Shown here: positions 1 to 9,365 of the stretch, piece after piece | Layout: each line of letters opens with the position of its first letter | Position numbering within the stretch: the stretch's first letter is position 1 | NCBI GenBank assembly: GCA_002305275.1 | Contig: DBQO01000015.1 | Coordinates: 9,677-73,676, forward strand | DNA length: 64,000 bases | From: Bacteroidales bacterium UBA1392 | GTDB lineage: Bacteria > Bacteroidota > Bacteroidia > Bacteroidales > UBA932 | Direction: 5' to 3' | Program-made: the position numbers and the translations under genes | Notes under the pieces: model-generated | What the model saw: only the letters and a program-made list of their open reading frames with translations | The model's database searches: none | What the model was told of the DNA's origin: nothing

Positions 1-2167
1 TGACCTTGGGTCGAAAGGTGGAGTAATCAATGCGAGTGTCGAGAGGACCACTTCCGTACAGGATCTGGCATCTCCCTACACTACCTACCAGCGTAACGCC
101 TTTTCATTGCTCTATTCCAATTCCTTTGGGACATTGGGACAGCCGTTAAGATTTTCATTCGGTCTTTCGGGGAATGTCGGCGGATATGATAGGAGCGCTG
201 ACCCCGATTCCTTCATGAATACTTACTCAAAGTCGAAGGAGAATACTGTCAGGGGTAATTTTTCACTCAATTGGCTTCTCAATAAGTCCTGGATCACCAA
301 TATTGAGCTTACGGGCTCGTTGGTTTATTCCGATAATTTAAGTTCTTACAGCGAAAACAAATCCAGCTCCAGTTCGACCTCCTCCCTGCACGGAATGGAA
401 GAGGGATACTTTGTTTCTACTCCCTATTCATCCAATCCAAATGCAGAGGTTATTCTCAGACCGGCCGGATACTGGTATGAGGTAAGCTACGGAGACAATA
501 AGCCCCTCGATTACAATCTTCACTTAAAGATAAATTGGGCTCACGACTTCGGAGGCATTGTCAATAAATTAAAACTTGGACTCCATTTCACCGGAAGCGG
601 TAATCTTGGAGAGGGCTTCTATTATGAAGATCTGTCGAAGGCACCGGATTGGAGACCCTACCCCTATAAGGATATCCCTTTTGTCAATAATCTGGCGGCT
701 TACGCTGAAGAAAATATCAATATTCCCATCGGCACCACTACTCTCAACCTTGTAGGGGGCGTACGCTCGGAGTGGACTATGATAAACAACTCAGGTTATG
801 GTACGGTCAACAGCCTTTCACCTCGTTTTAATGCGAAATACTCTATCATCAAATATAGCAGAAGCCGTATATTGAGAGAACTTTCGGTTCGTGGCAGCTG
901 GGGTGTGGCCGTTAAGCTACCTTCGGTTTCCATTCTGTATCCGACACCATCCTACTACGGAAAACAGGTCTTTGCTCCGGGTACGACTGCGGATGGCTCT
1001 TCTTTCTATGCCTATTATATTCTTCCCAGGCAGATAGAATACAATCCCGATCTGAGGTGGCAGAAGGCACAACAGAGTGAAGTGGGAGTTGAGATGGATA
1101 TAGCCGGTATCAAATTCTCACTGGCGGCTTTCTATTCAAAAACCCTGGACTCCTATTTTACTTACAGCGAGTATGAACCCTTTACTTACAAATGGACCGA
1201 CCAGCGAAACCTTGAAAAGAAGTGCCCGATCCCCTCTTCCAATCGTCTCTACTCCATTGACAGGGAGACCGGAGTTGTCACCGTAAAAGACATCACCGGT
1301 AAATTACCGGATCAGACACTCGAATATACGGAGAAAAATACCTTCGTATCAACGACCAAAGTTACCAATGAGGTCTCACCGACCATACGCCAAGGTATCG
1401 AGTGGGTGATAGATTTTGGACAGATACAGGCACTTCGCACCTCCATCAGGATGGACGGTACACTATATAAATATAGGAGTGTTAATGAAAACATAGTGCA
1501 GTCCTATAATTCCAGTCGTACAATGGCTGATGGTATAACGCCATACCAATTCATAGGATACTATGTCGGCAGCAGTTCTGGTACCAGCAACGGTTCCGAG
1601 AGTGTGAAGCTCCGTAACAACGTCACTCTTACTACCCATATTCCTCAGGCGCGATTGATATTTACTCTCAGACTTGAGAGTTCGCTCTACCGCCATGACC
1701 GCAATCTTGCAGAATATAGTGGCGGACAGATCGCCTGGCCAATGAGCGGTAACGAGAAGATTCCCTCCGGTACCGAGTTTTACGATATTCGGGGGCATGT
1801 TGTCAAATATCCCCTCTATTACTCTACATTTGAAGAGCCCAATATCCTGATACCATTCCTTGAGGAATATCTGTGGGCTAAAGAGAATAATAAGAAGCTC
1901 TTCTCAGAATTGGATGCAATGATCAACAAAACAGGTTACACTCATCTATTCCTTAAGAATGTCTTTTCTCCCTATTTTGCAGCCAATATAAGTGTGACCA
2001 AGGAGATAGGTAAGATAGCTTCCCTTTCCTTCTATGCCAACAATTTCTTCTACTCGACAATGAGGTTCAAAATGAGCGCCTCGGGGACCGATGCATCATT
2101 ATTTGAATCCACCTCCTATATACCCAAGTTTTACTACGGACTCACATTGAGGCTTAAAATTCAATAA
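1..2167 (+). CDS. TonB-dependent outer-membrane receptor, 3' part (5' end outside window)
   Basis: The reading frame is open from the first bases, so the true start lies upstream and about 720 codons are visible. The protein is rich in alternating hydrophobic and aromatic strands, with segments such as NLVGGVRSEWT and ANISVTKEIG, and ends in LTLRLKIQ, as expected for the last strand of an outer-membrane barrel. The plug domain and signal peptide are not in the window. Family assignment rests on the barrel pattern and on the neighbours: a DUF4876-type lipoprotein, a second barrel protein and an S46 peptidase follow within 12 bases of each other, suggesting one operon for uptake of a peptide-derived or other substrate. 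The substrate is unknown. Confidence 0.83.
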   Translation, partial: DLGSKGGVINASVERTTSVQDLASPYTTYQRNAFSLLYSNSFGTLGQPLRFSFGLSGNVGGYDRSADPDSFMNTYSKSKENTVRGNFSLNWLLNKSWITNIELTGSLVYSDNLSSYSENKSSSSSTSSLHGMEEGYFVSTPYSSNPNAEVILRPAGYWYEVSYGDNKPLDYNLHLKINWAHDFGGIVNKLKLGLHFTGSGNLGEGFYYEDLSKAPDWRPYPYKDIPFVNNLAAYAEENINIPIGTTTLNLVGGVRSEWTMINNSGYGTVNSLSPRFNAKYSIIKYSRSRILRELSVRGSWGVAVKLPSVSILYPTPSYYGKQVFAPGTTADGSSFYAYYILPRQIEYNPDLRWQKAQQSEVGVEMDIAGIKFSLAAFYSKTLDSYFTYSEYEPFTYKWTDQRNLEKKCPIPSSNRLYSIDRETGVVTVKDITGKLPDQTLEYTEKNTFVSTTKVTNEVSPTIRQGIEWVIDFGQIQALRTSIRMDGTLYKYRSVNENIVQSYNSSRTMADGITPYQFIGYYVGSSSGTSNGSESVKLRNNVTLTTHIPQARLIFTLRLESSLYRHDRNLAEYSGGQIAWPMSGNEKIPSGTEFYDIRGHVVKYPLYYSTFEEPNILIPFLEEYLWAKENNKKLFSELDAMINKTGYTHLFLKNVFSPYFAANISVTKEIGKIASLSFYANNFFYSTMRFKMSASGTDASLFESTSYIPKFYYGLTLRLKIQ

Positions 2168-2179
2168 TATAAACACACT

Positions 2180-3538
2180 ATGCTTATGAAAAAAATTGTT
2201 TCATTCCTGATGTTCAGCGTGATATTTCTCGCTGCGGTCTCCTGTCACAAGGACGACCCTTACAAATTGTATGACGTCAAAGTTCAGCTGGTCTATGCTC
2301 AAGGTAGTGACTTCGGTGTTGTAGCCGACGTTACGGTAAGTGCAGTAAACACAAATACCGGAATGATTTATGTCGGTACAACTAATAGCGAAGGCCTTGC
2401 GATCGTCCCCGCAGTTGCCGGTCTATATGAAATTTCGGCTACTGAGACACGTGCCGAAGGTGGTACCGCCTATTCCTTCAATGGTTTTAAACAGCAAGTT
2501 GCCATTACCCACGATTATGAGAAAAATCCTTTTGTAGTTACCATCGACATGGTAGGTTCAGAGGCTAAACAGGTTATCATCAAGGAACTTTATACAGGTG
2601 GTTGTCAAAAAGATGACGGCTCCGGTAACTTCCAAATGGATAAATATGTAGTTCTCTACAACAACTCGCCGGTGGATGCCGACCTCAAAAATCTCTGCTT
2701 CGCAATGACAATCCAATACAACTCACATGCAACGAATGCAGACGTGGTTGATGGAAAACTTACTTACGAGGCTCAAGGTACCGTCCCTGCTGGTAATGGT
2801 TTCTGGACATGGGCTGAAGGTCAGGCTCCCAAACTGAAACCGGGTGAGGAGGTTGTTGTGGCTATAAATGGTGCCATTAACCACACCATTACCTGCAGTA
2901 AGTCTGTGGATCTCTCCAAGAGCGCTTACTATGCGATGTTTGACCCTGAGTCGGGATACAGTCACGCATCATACTATCCGACACCATCTGAGGCAATACC
3001 TACATCCCATTATCTCAAGGCCTACAAGTATGGCGCAGGTACGGGTTGGCCTATTTCGGCGACAGGCCCCGCTTTCTTTGTATTCATCACTCCGGATGGG
3101 GTAACACCTCAGTCATTCTTTGAGGATACTTCCAATGAGAATTTCTACAACAATTTAAGTGCAATGAAACGTAAATGGGTTCCTGCTGACTGGGTTGTAG
3201 ATGCAGCAGAGGTCTTCTCAGCCGGCTATGTTGGCAAGAACAATAAACGTCTCATCACCGCTGTTGATGGAGGTAGTGTAGTACTCACCAGTAAGATGGG
3301 ATATTCCATCTACCGTAATGTAAACAAGGAGGCCACCGAGGCCATACCCGGAAATAAAGGGAAAATTGTCTATAATTACAGTAAGGGAACGGCAGACCTA
3401 GAAGAGGGCACAACCGACCCGAGCGGTATCGATGCTGAAGCCTCAATCAAGGCCGGTGCGCATATTATCTTCATGGATACCAACAACTCCACAAACGACT
3501 TCCACCAACGCAAAGAAGCTGCTTTGAGAAGCAAATAA
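2180..3538 (+). CDS. DUF4876-type surface lipoprotein
   Basis: The protein begins with a lipoprotein signal: a charged start, a hydrophobic stretch and the lipobox AAVSC with Cys22, so it is probably lipid-anchored. A second ATG two codons on (2186) is equally possible. Residues about 30-115 look like a carboxypeptidase-regulatory/Ig-like beta sandwich (DVTVSAVNTNTG, GTTNSEGLA), typical of the N-terminus of DUF4876 proteins. The middle (VIIKELYTGGC, YVVLYNNS) resembles the lamin-tail-like core of that family. It lies 12 bases after the TonB receptor gene and 12 before the next barrel gene, so co-transcription is likely. I recognise the family by pattern and context. Its biochemical role is not known to me. 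Confidence 0.75.
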   Translation: MLMKKIVSFLMFSVIFLAAVSCHKDDPYKLYDVKVQLVYAQGSDFGVVADVTVSAVNTNTGMIYVGTTNSEGLAIVPAVAGLYEISATETRAEGGTAYSFNGFKQQVAITHDYEKNPFVVTIDMVGSEAKQVIIKELYTGGCQKDDGSGNFQMDKYVVLYNNSPVDADLKNLCFAMTIQYNSHATNADVVDGKLTYEAQGTVPAGNGFWTWAEGQAPKLKPGEEVVVAINGAINHTITCSKSVDLSKSAYYAMFDPESGYSHASYYPTPSEAIPTSHYLKAYKYGAGTGWPISATGPAFFVFITPDGVTPQSFFEDTSNENFYNNLSAMKRKWVPADWVVDAAEVFSAGYVGKNNKRLITAVDGGSVVLTSKMGYSIYRNVNKEATEAIPGNKGKIVYNYSKGTADLEEGTTDPSGIDAEASIKAGAHIIFMDTNNSTNDFHQRKEAALRSK

Positions 3539-3550
3539 CACAAATTGATA

Positions 3551-5146
3551 ATGAAACGCTCTCTGACTATAGTGACAATGGTGCTGCTCTGCCTGATTTC
3601 AGGTCGGGCACAGGTGACTCCCAAGCATTTTTATGATTTTGTTTTCATAAAGGGTTCGGAGCCCTGGCTGACCAGTAGTAATGCATCCGGCCTTATTCGT
3701 CTGCCCGTGGAGAAGATCTTCATAACGCAGGCAGGATTTGACAAGAATAATGGCGGATTTGTGGCCCATCACCAGTCAGATAACAGTTTCAACGCCGGAG
3801 CTTTGGCGGAATCATTCTCCCATTTGGGACAGGATGTCTATGTTTATGGGAGATTGTCATATGACTATTTTAAAGGGAAAAATATGGGTGGCTCAGTAAT
3901 GAGCGACCCATATCATTCCCCTTTCAATTTGGTGGCAATGGCCGACAGCACTGCCGGAGTCAAGACACTGGAGATCTATAGTTTGACCGGTGGAGTCGCT
4001 TACCGTTTCAATGATGCCCTCGCTGCCGGAGGCAAGATAAACTACACAAGCGGTAACTATTCCAAGGCACGCGACCCGCGTCACGTAAATATGATAATGG
4101 ATATGGAAGTAACGGCGGGACTGACCTGGAATATTGGAAACAAAGTCATCATTGGAGCCGATTACATTTTCCGAAGAAATCTCGAAAGTTTTTATTATCA
4201 GGTTTACGGTACAACCGATAAGGTCTACTATTATTTGGTGGATTACGGCGGATTTTTTGGGCAGCGGGAGCTCTTTGGAGAGAGGGGCTATACGACCCAA
4301 ACCACTACCGTACCTCTGCTTACTACCTACCATGGAGGAGCACTTCAGCTGGAGATAGCATTTTCGCCTGGAGCAAAGTTGTTCAATGAATTTTCATTCA
4401 AAGCATTTGACGGCTATTATGGAAAGAAGTCCGTAACTACGGTAATGTATTCAGCTCATAATGGCTACCAGGCAGGCTATAACGGTCATTTTTCCTTCGG
4501 AAAGGAGAATAACCGTCATATTGTGAAACTAACTGCCGACTACACCAAGATGATCAACAATGAAAATGTCTTTCAGGAAAAAACTACTGAGGGAGTTAAG
4601 GAGATCATTTATTTCGGCAGCAATGAGGCTCTGGACAGAGATCTGATTGAAGGCAATTTGGAGTATTCCCTCAATCTCGGTATCAGAGATCATCGTCCTA
4701 AACTGGTACTGAAGGCCTCCGCAGATGCGTTGTATCGGACTCAGATAGCTTCTCTCTATCCTTACTACCGCAAGCAGGATATACTCGCTATTGACGGGCT
4801 GCTCTCAGGAGCGTACAATATTTTCCGCGAAAGCGGAATCATAGGAATTCGTCTTTGCGCAGGATTTGGGGGTGGCTCCGGCTCTCCTTTCAATGACGGA
4901 CTTTACATGCCGACCAACAACCCAAGAACTCCGCGCACGATGGACAATGCGATGCGAATGGAGTTTGAATATCTCACCGCGTACCGCATCAATGCCGGTG
5001 CGGGATTCAGATACTCCCATTTTTTCAAGAATAATATTACCGGCTATGTCGATTTGGACTACCGGTTTGTAAATGCCCTCGGCATCTCATATCTTGCCGG
5101 CGCTATGCATCATCGCATCAGCGCTATAGTAGGCATCTCATTCTAA
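3551..5146 (+). CDS. DUF6850-type outer-membrane beta-barrel protein
   Basis: The frame extends to a TTG at 3545, but the ATG at 3551 gives a clean signal peptide (MKRSLTIVTMVLLCLISGRAQ), so I use it. The mature protein of about 510 residues is a run of amphipathic beta strands (GGVAYRFNDALAAGGKINYTSG, GFRYSHFFKNNITGYVDLDYRF) and ends IVGISF with a terminal Phe, the usual signal for outer-membrane barrel insertion. In Bacteroidetes a barrel of this type commonly follows a TonB receptor and a DUF4876 lipoprotein, exactly the order here. The three probably form one envelope complex. There is no direct sequence clue to the ligand. Confidence 0.7.
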   Translation: MKRSLTIVTMVLLCLISGRAQVTPKHFYDFVFIKGSEPWLTSSNASGLIRLPVEKIFITQAGFDKNNGGFVAHHQSDNSFNAGALAESFSHLGQDVYVYGRLSYDYFKGKNMGGSVMSDPYHSPFNLVAMADSTAGVKTLEIYSLTGGVAYRFNDALAAGGKINYTSGNYSKARDPRHVNMIMDMEVTAGLTWNIGNKVIIGADYIFRRNLESFYYQVYGTTDKVYYYLVDYGGFFGQRELFGERGYTTQTTTVPLLTTYHGGALQLEIAFSPGAKLFNEFSFKAFDGYYGKKSVTTVMYSAHNGYQAGYNGHFSFGKENNRHIVKLTADYTKMINNENVFQEKTTEGVKEIIYFGSNEALDRDLIEGNLEYSLNLGIRDHRPKLVLKASADALYRTQIASLYPYYRKQDILAIDGLLSGAYNIFRESGIIGIRLCAGFGGGSGSPFNDGLYMPTNNPRTPRTMDNAMRMEFEYLTAYRINAGAGFRYSHFFKNNITGYVDLDYRFVNALGISYLAGAMHHRISAIVGISF

Positions 5147-5157
5147 TACCAAACAAA

Positions 5158-7323
5158 ATGATTAAAAAACCGATACTTGCGGTGATGGTCCTCTTTCTCG
5201 CCGCCGTACTTTGCCGTGCCGATGAGGGCATGTGGCTTATTAACCTAATAGAGCAGGGGCTTGCCAAAAAGATGCAGGAGAGGGGCTTACAGCTTGATCC
5301 GAACACTCTCTATGACGAAGAGAAGGGAGGGCTGAGTGATGCAGTCGTGTCGCTCGCTTTTGGCTGTAGCGGCAGCATGATCTCATCGGAAGGTCTTATG
5401 ATAACCAATCACCACTGCGCCTATTCGGACGTACACGCGTTGAGTACCCCTGAAAAAAACTATCTTGAAGATGGATTCTGGGCTATGGAGCGCTCACAGG
5501 AGATTCCGGTCAAAAGAGACGGTATCTGGTTTCTTAAGAAAGTTATAGATGTAACTGCCGAAGTACAACATCTGCGTGACTCAATAGTTCCCAGAGGCGG
5601 GGGATTTGCAATGCGAAGGGTTTACAGTTTAATAGAGGGTAAATATAGTAAGATATTTGAAGGGAAGGGAGAGGTCTCCTGTGCCTCAATGTGGGGTGGC
5701 AACAAATATTATATGGCTCTCTATGAGGTCTACAAAGATGTGCGTTTGGTAGCAGCTCCCCCTATCTGCATAGCATCCTACGGGGGTGAAGTAGATAACT
5801 GGGAATGGCCCCAGCATAAGGGAGATTTTGCGCTATACCGCATCTACACGGCACCGGATGGATCTCCGGCTGATTACTCTCCGGACAATATTCCCATGAA
5901 GCCTACCCGTACGTTGAAAATATCCACTGCTGGTGTGCAGAGAGGAGATTTTGCAATGGTCATCGGCTATCCGGGCAGCACCGACAGATATGCATCCTCA
6001 TTTAAGGTCAACAATACTGCAACTGTTGTAAATCCCATACAGGTAAGGATCCAGGGTGAGCAGATGAAGATAATTGACGGTTGGATGAATCTTGATCCGG
6101 CAGTGCGTCTGAAATATGCCGACCATTACTTCTCATTGAGCAATGTGCAGGAGATCCGTGAAGGTGAGATATTCTGCTATACCAAGTATGATGTAGTGGG
6201 GAAAAAACGGGAACAGGAGGTAGAGCTTCACCGCTGGATAATGTCGGATTCGCTCAGGGCTCAACGTTATGGGACGTTGCTTACGGATCTTCAAATCAAG
6301 TACAAGACCCTGGAATATATAGAGACGCAGATCGGTTATTTTCGTGAGACAATGGCCAGAGGAGTGCGCTTGCACCGTATGATCAACAATGTTGCCAGGG
6401 CAGCGGAATTGCAGGCCAAGAGAGTAGGTTATCAAGTACCCATAGCCGATAGTACAGCTGCTCTTAAGGCAATAATGGATTCCTACGGGGAGTTTGACAT
6501 GAGGGTGGAAAAGGACTTGATTGATCTCTCCATAAGGGAATTTTATGCTCATGTGGATAAGGTCTTTTGGGGAGAATGGTTGACCGAACAGTATGACCTG
6601 TTTGAGGGGGATACCTATGCTATCGTGGATTGGATATGGGAAAATTCGCTATTTACGGACCAAGGCAGGTTTGAAACTGCTTTGTCTGAAGTGCGTACTG
6701 CTGACGATTACCGTGCAGATCCTCTCGTAGCTGCTATCAATTCCACAAAAATGATCACCTACAATCAATACAAGGATAAAGTGGATAGAGGAATAAAACT
6801 CAGCAGGCTCGAAAACAATTACAAAAATCTGCTCTATCAGATGTACCTTGAAAAAGGTGTTCCTCAATATCCGGATGCCAACTCCACAATGAGGCTCTCT
6901 TACGGGACAGTCGGCCCGCTCTGTCGCTGTGACGGTGTGATTTGTCTTGAAAGAAGTACGGTACGTGGCATCCTGGAAAAATATGACCCCGACAGATATA
7001 TTTATTCACTCAAACCCAATCTGAAAGCCCTCTATGAGGCCCGGGATTGGGGACGATGGGCCGATCCCTCCACGGGAGAACTCTATGTCAATTTCGTAAC
7101 CGACAATGATATAACGGGAGGCAATTCCGGCAGTCCCGTGCTGAATGGCAAAGGAGAACTGATAGGGCTGGCATTTGATGGAAATAAGGAGTCTCTTGCC
7201 GGTGATACCTATTATGACCCTGTGATGAATAAATGCGTCTGTGTCGATATACGTTATGTGCTCTGGGTTTTGGATAAATATGCGGGAATGGAGCATATAG
7301 TGGCGGAAATGCTGGGAGAGTAG
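5158..7323 (+). CDS. S46 family dipeptidyl-peptidase (DPP7-like)
   Basis: Periplasmic serine exopeptidase that removes dipeptides from peptide N-termini. A signal peptide covers about 22 residues. The chymotrypsin-like double-barrel signatures are visible: ITNHHCAY with catalytic His86, DNWEWPQHKGDF with Asp223, and GGNSGSPV with Ser657. In the S46 family the residue 18 positions after the serine sets specificity: Gly in DPP7 types (hydrophobic P1), Arg in DPP11 types (Asp/Glu P1). Here it is Gly675 (AFDGN), so a DPP7-like preference is inferred. Length 721 fits the family. It lies 11 bases after the barrel gene, consistent with an operon linking peptide trimming to uptake. It converges with comF, two bases apart. 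Confidence 0.93.
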   Translation: MIKKPILAVMVLFLAAVLCRADEGMWLINLIEQGLAKKMQERGLQLDPNTLYDEEKGGLSDAVVSLAFGCSGSMISSEGLMITNHHCAYSDVHALSTPEKNYLEDGFWAMERSQEIPVKRDGIWFLKKVIDVTAEVQHLRDSIVPRGGGFAMRRVYSLIEGKYSKIFEGKGEVSCASMWGGNKYYMALYEVYKDVRLVAAPPICIASYGGEVDNWEWPQHKGDFALYRIYTAPDGSPADYSPDNIPMKPTRTLKISTAGVQRGDFAMVIGYPGSTDRYASSFKVNNTATVVNPIQVRIQGEQMKIIDGWMNLDPAVRLKYADHYFSLSNVQEIREGEIFCYTKYDVVGKKREQEVELHRWIMSDSLRAQRYGTLLTDLQIKYKTLEYIETQIGYFRETMARGVRLHRMINNVARAAELQAKRVGYQVPIADSTAALKAIMDSYGEFDMRVEKDLIDLSIREFYAHVDKVFWGEWLTEQYDLFEGDTYAIVDWIWENSLFTDQGRFETALSEVRTADDYRADPLVAAINSTKMITYNQYKDKVDRGIKLSRLENNYKNLLYQMYLEKGVPQYPDANSTMRLSYGTVGPLCRCDGVICLERSTVRGILEKYDPDRYIYSLKPNLKALYEARDWGRWADPSTGELYVNFVTDNDITGGNSGSPVLNGKGELIGLAFDGNKESLAGDTYYDPVMNKCVCVDIRYVLWVLDKYAGMEHIVAEMLGE

Positions 7324-7325
7324 AG

Positions 7326-8096
7326 TCACTCTACAAATCCTATGGTGGCTACGCTAATCCTGAAATATTGCATCAGAGGTGTAGCGCAGGCTGCCAGGGT
7401 GGAACCGGAAGTCAGTACGTCATCCACGAGCAATATGTGATTTATGCCTTTCGAAAGGAGTTGCAAGGCCACTTTCTTCTCGACCCGAAAGGCATTTTTT
7501 ACATTTTCAGCTTTTTCTTTTCCGGTGAGCCGAGTCTGGGTAGAAGTGTTCTTTACACGCTTTACAAGGTTTCTTATAACAGGTATGATTCTTCCATCGG
7601 GTAGTGGTTCCAATCCTCCGGCTACGCCCCGTGATACAATCTCTGCCTGATTGAAGCCTCGATGCCATTGTCTGCGCCAGTGCAGGGGAATGGGTACTAT
7701 GGCATCAATATCCTTGAAACGACCTCCCTGTACCATTTTTTCACCGAGATCTCTGCCCATTGCCATTCCAAGGGGGATATTGCAGCCATATTTAAATTTG
7801 TGGAGAATATGGCCGTATCCACCGGTGTAGCGGTAGAAAAAAAGTGACGCTGCACTCTCAATGCCCGCTTTTGTCCACATCCGTTCTTCAGCCGGATTCT
7901 CCGGCCAGCTCCAGAACCAGGTATAAGGAATGTCTCCGCGACAATCTTCGCAAATATTAACTTCTTCACAAGCAAGAAGAGTTTCGCAAACTGCGCATCT
8001 GCGGGGGAAGAAGAGGTCCCCAAGCGCTTTAAAAGAGTATCTCGTCCCCCTGACAATCTCATTCCAACATCCCATATCGATACATATTTTGTACAA
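7326..8096 (-). CDS. comF: ComF family phosphoribosyltransferase-like protein
   Basis: The protein shows the usual ComF layout: an N-terminal zinc-ribbon-like segment with two CxxC pairs (CAVC, CEDC, residues about 34-56) and a C-terminal phosphoribosyltransferase fold with the PRPP-binding loop LLVDDVLTSGST near residue 225. PIPLHWRRQWHRGFNQAE is a family signature. ComF proteins support natural transformation in several bacteria, but many Bacteroidetes carry one without known competence. A start at MGCWNE (8072) is also possible. The gene is divergent from the YhbP-type gene, with only 29 bases between the two ATGs. Confidence 0.88.
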   Translation of the reverse strand: MYKICIDMGCWNEIVRGTRYSFKALGDLFFPRRCAVCETLLACEEVNICEDCRGDIPYTWFWSWPENPAEERMWTKAGIESAASLFFYRYTGGYGHILHKFKYGCNIPLGMAMGRDLGEKMVQGGRFKDIDAIVPIPLHWRRQWHRGFNQAEIVSRGVAGGLEPLPDGRIIPVIRNLVKRVKNTSTQTRLTGKEKAENVKNAFRVEKKVALQLLSKGINHILLVDDVLTSGSTLAACATPLMQYFRISVATIGFVE

Positions 8097-8120
8097 ACCT
8101 ACAAAAAAAGCTTAATTTTG
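8088..8120 (+). promoter_or_regulatory. Bacteroidetes-type promoter for the YhbP-like gene
   Basis: TTTG at 8088-8091 and TAATTTTG at 8113-8120 are 21 bases apart, matching the TTTG/TAnnTTTG promoter of this phylum. The -7 box ends only five bases before the ATG at 8126, so the transcript should be leaderless or nearly so. Confidence 0.7.
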
Positions 8121-8125
8121 CAGCC

Positions 8126-8554
8126 ATGCTTGATGAAAGAATCATTGAATTTATCTCAGAGCATCATGTGATGTCACTTGCTTGTGCCGCAAATGGGGAT
8201 TTGTGGTGTGCGAGCTGTTTTTATGTTTTTTTGGAAGAGGAGATGAGTTTTGTCATTACGTCTGAGGAGCATACGCGACATGCACAACTTTTCATGGAAA
8301 ACCCCGTGGTCGCAGGCACCATAGCGCTCGAAACGGAAACCGTAGGCAAGATCCGTGGCTTGCAGTTCAGAGCTATTGTTAAGAGATGTGACGGCTCGCT
8401 TTTTGATAAATACAGATTGGCCTATCTCAAACGCTTCCCCTATGCAATCCTCAAAGGGGGAGAGATATGGCGCCTCGTACTTACCGAGCTTAAATATACC
8501 GACAACCGTCTGGGCTTCGGCAAAAAACTTCACTGGAAATCCGACAAAAAATAG
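8126..8554 (+). CDS. YhbP/UPF0306-like pyridoxamine 5'-phosphate oxidase-fold protein
   Basis: The 142-residue protein carries the landmarks of the YhbP/UPF0306 group: NGDLWCASCFYVF, TSEEHTRHAQ, GTIALETETVGKIRGLQF and the C-terminal TDNRLGFGKKLHW. The fold is the split-barrel flavin-binding fold of pyridoxamine phosphate oxidases, but the family's substrate is unknown to me and flavin binding is inferred. It is soluble, with no signal peptide. The ATG at 8126 follows a good promoter by five bases. cdaA begins 14 bases after its stop but has its own -7 box. Confidence 0.82.
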   Translation: MLDERIIEFISEHHVMSLACAANGDLWCASCFYVFLEEEMSFVITSEEHTRHAQLFMENPVVAGTIALETETVGKIRGLQFRAIVKRCDGSLFDKYRLAYLKRFPYAILKGGEIWRLVLTELKYTDNRLGFGKKLHWKSDKK

Positions 8555-8562
8555 TACCTTTG
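8555..8562 (+). promoter_or_regulatory. -7 box in front of cdaA
   Basis: TACCTTTG matches TAnnTTTG and ends six bases before the ATG at 8569. I see no convincing TTTG at the expected upstream distance, so this is a moderate call. If used, the cdaA message would start at or next to its ATG. Confidence 0.45.
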
Positions 8563-8568
8563 TTGATC

Positions 8569-9354
8569 ATGCTTGATTTTATTTCCATATCATTTGTGGA
8601 CATCCTCGACATTATACTTGTCGGCCTGCTGATTTTTCAGATTATCAGATTGATACGCGGAACTGCCGCGATGAGTATTTTTGCCGGCATACTTATTCTC
8701 TACGTGATATGGCTGGTGGTTTCCGCCTTCAACATGAAGCTTCTCTCTTCGCTTATGGGACAGGTGCTTGGAGTGGGTGTGATTGCATTGATTGTCATTT
8801 TCCAGCCGGAAATACGCCGTTTTCTACTTCATCTGGGTTCCAGGTATGCCTCTGCGAACAGAGGAAGTTTTTTCCGTCGCCTCTTTAAGGGCCGTGGAGG
8901 CGTCAATGTAGTAAGTCCCGAACTCCTGGAAGAATTGACGGAGGCATGTAGGATAATGTCACAGGAATATACCGGCGCTCTCATAGTACTCAAGCACAGA
9001 ACCTCGCTGGCTGCCATTATAGAGACGGGTGATGAGGTTGATGCAAAAGTGAGCCGCAGATTACTTCTCAATATTTTTTTTAAGAATTCTCCCCTACACG
9101 ATGGAGCTCTTATTATTGCCAACGAAAGGATTCATGCAGTCAGATGTACTCTTCCAATCTCGGCAAACCCCAATATACCTGCCCAATATGGTTTGCGCCA
9201 TAGAGCTGCCGTCGGAATCACCGAGCAGAGTGATGCGAGTGCCATAGTGGTCTCGGAAGAGACCGGTAAGATTTCGTTTGTTTCAAACGGAATACTCAAA
9301 CCTATAAACAGTATCACTGAGCTTAGAACGGCCATTGAAAACTCATACAGATAA
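8569..9354 (+). CDS. cdaA: Membrane-bound diadenylate cyclase CdaA
   Basis: Makes c-di-AMP from two ATP. The N-terminus has three hydrophobic segments (about residues 8-80), placing it in the inner membrane, followed by the DAC domain. The diagnostic motifs are present: SPLHDGALII (Asp-Gly-Ala near residue 177) and the LRHRAAVGITEQ segment (Arg-His-Arg near 209). The frame is open to TTG codons at 8560 and 8563, but these lie in the -7 box, so ATG 8569 is preferred. The gene is followed by mutS2 after 11 bases. The usual Firmicute partners cdaR and glmM are not adjacent, as is normal in this phylum. Confidence 0.94.
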   Translation: MLDFISISFVDILDIILVGLLIFQIIRLIRGTAAMSIFAGILILYVIWLVVSAFNMKLLSSLMGQVLGVGVIALIVIFQPEIRRFLLHLGSRYASANRGSFFRRLFKGRGGVNVVSPELLEELTEACRIMSQEYTGALIVLKHRTSLAAIIETGDEVDAKVSRRLLLNIFFKNSPLHDGALIIANERIHAVRCTLPISANPNIPAQYGLRHRAAVGITEQSDASAIVVSEETGKISFVSNGILKPINSITELRTAIENSYR

Positions 9355-9365
9355 GGGATGCAGGG

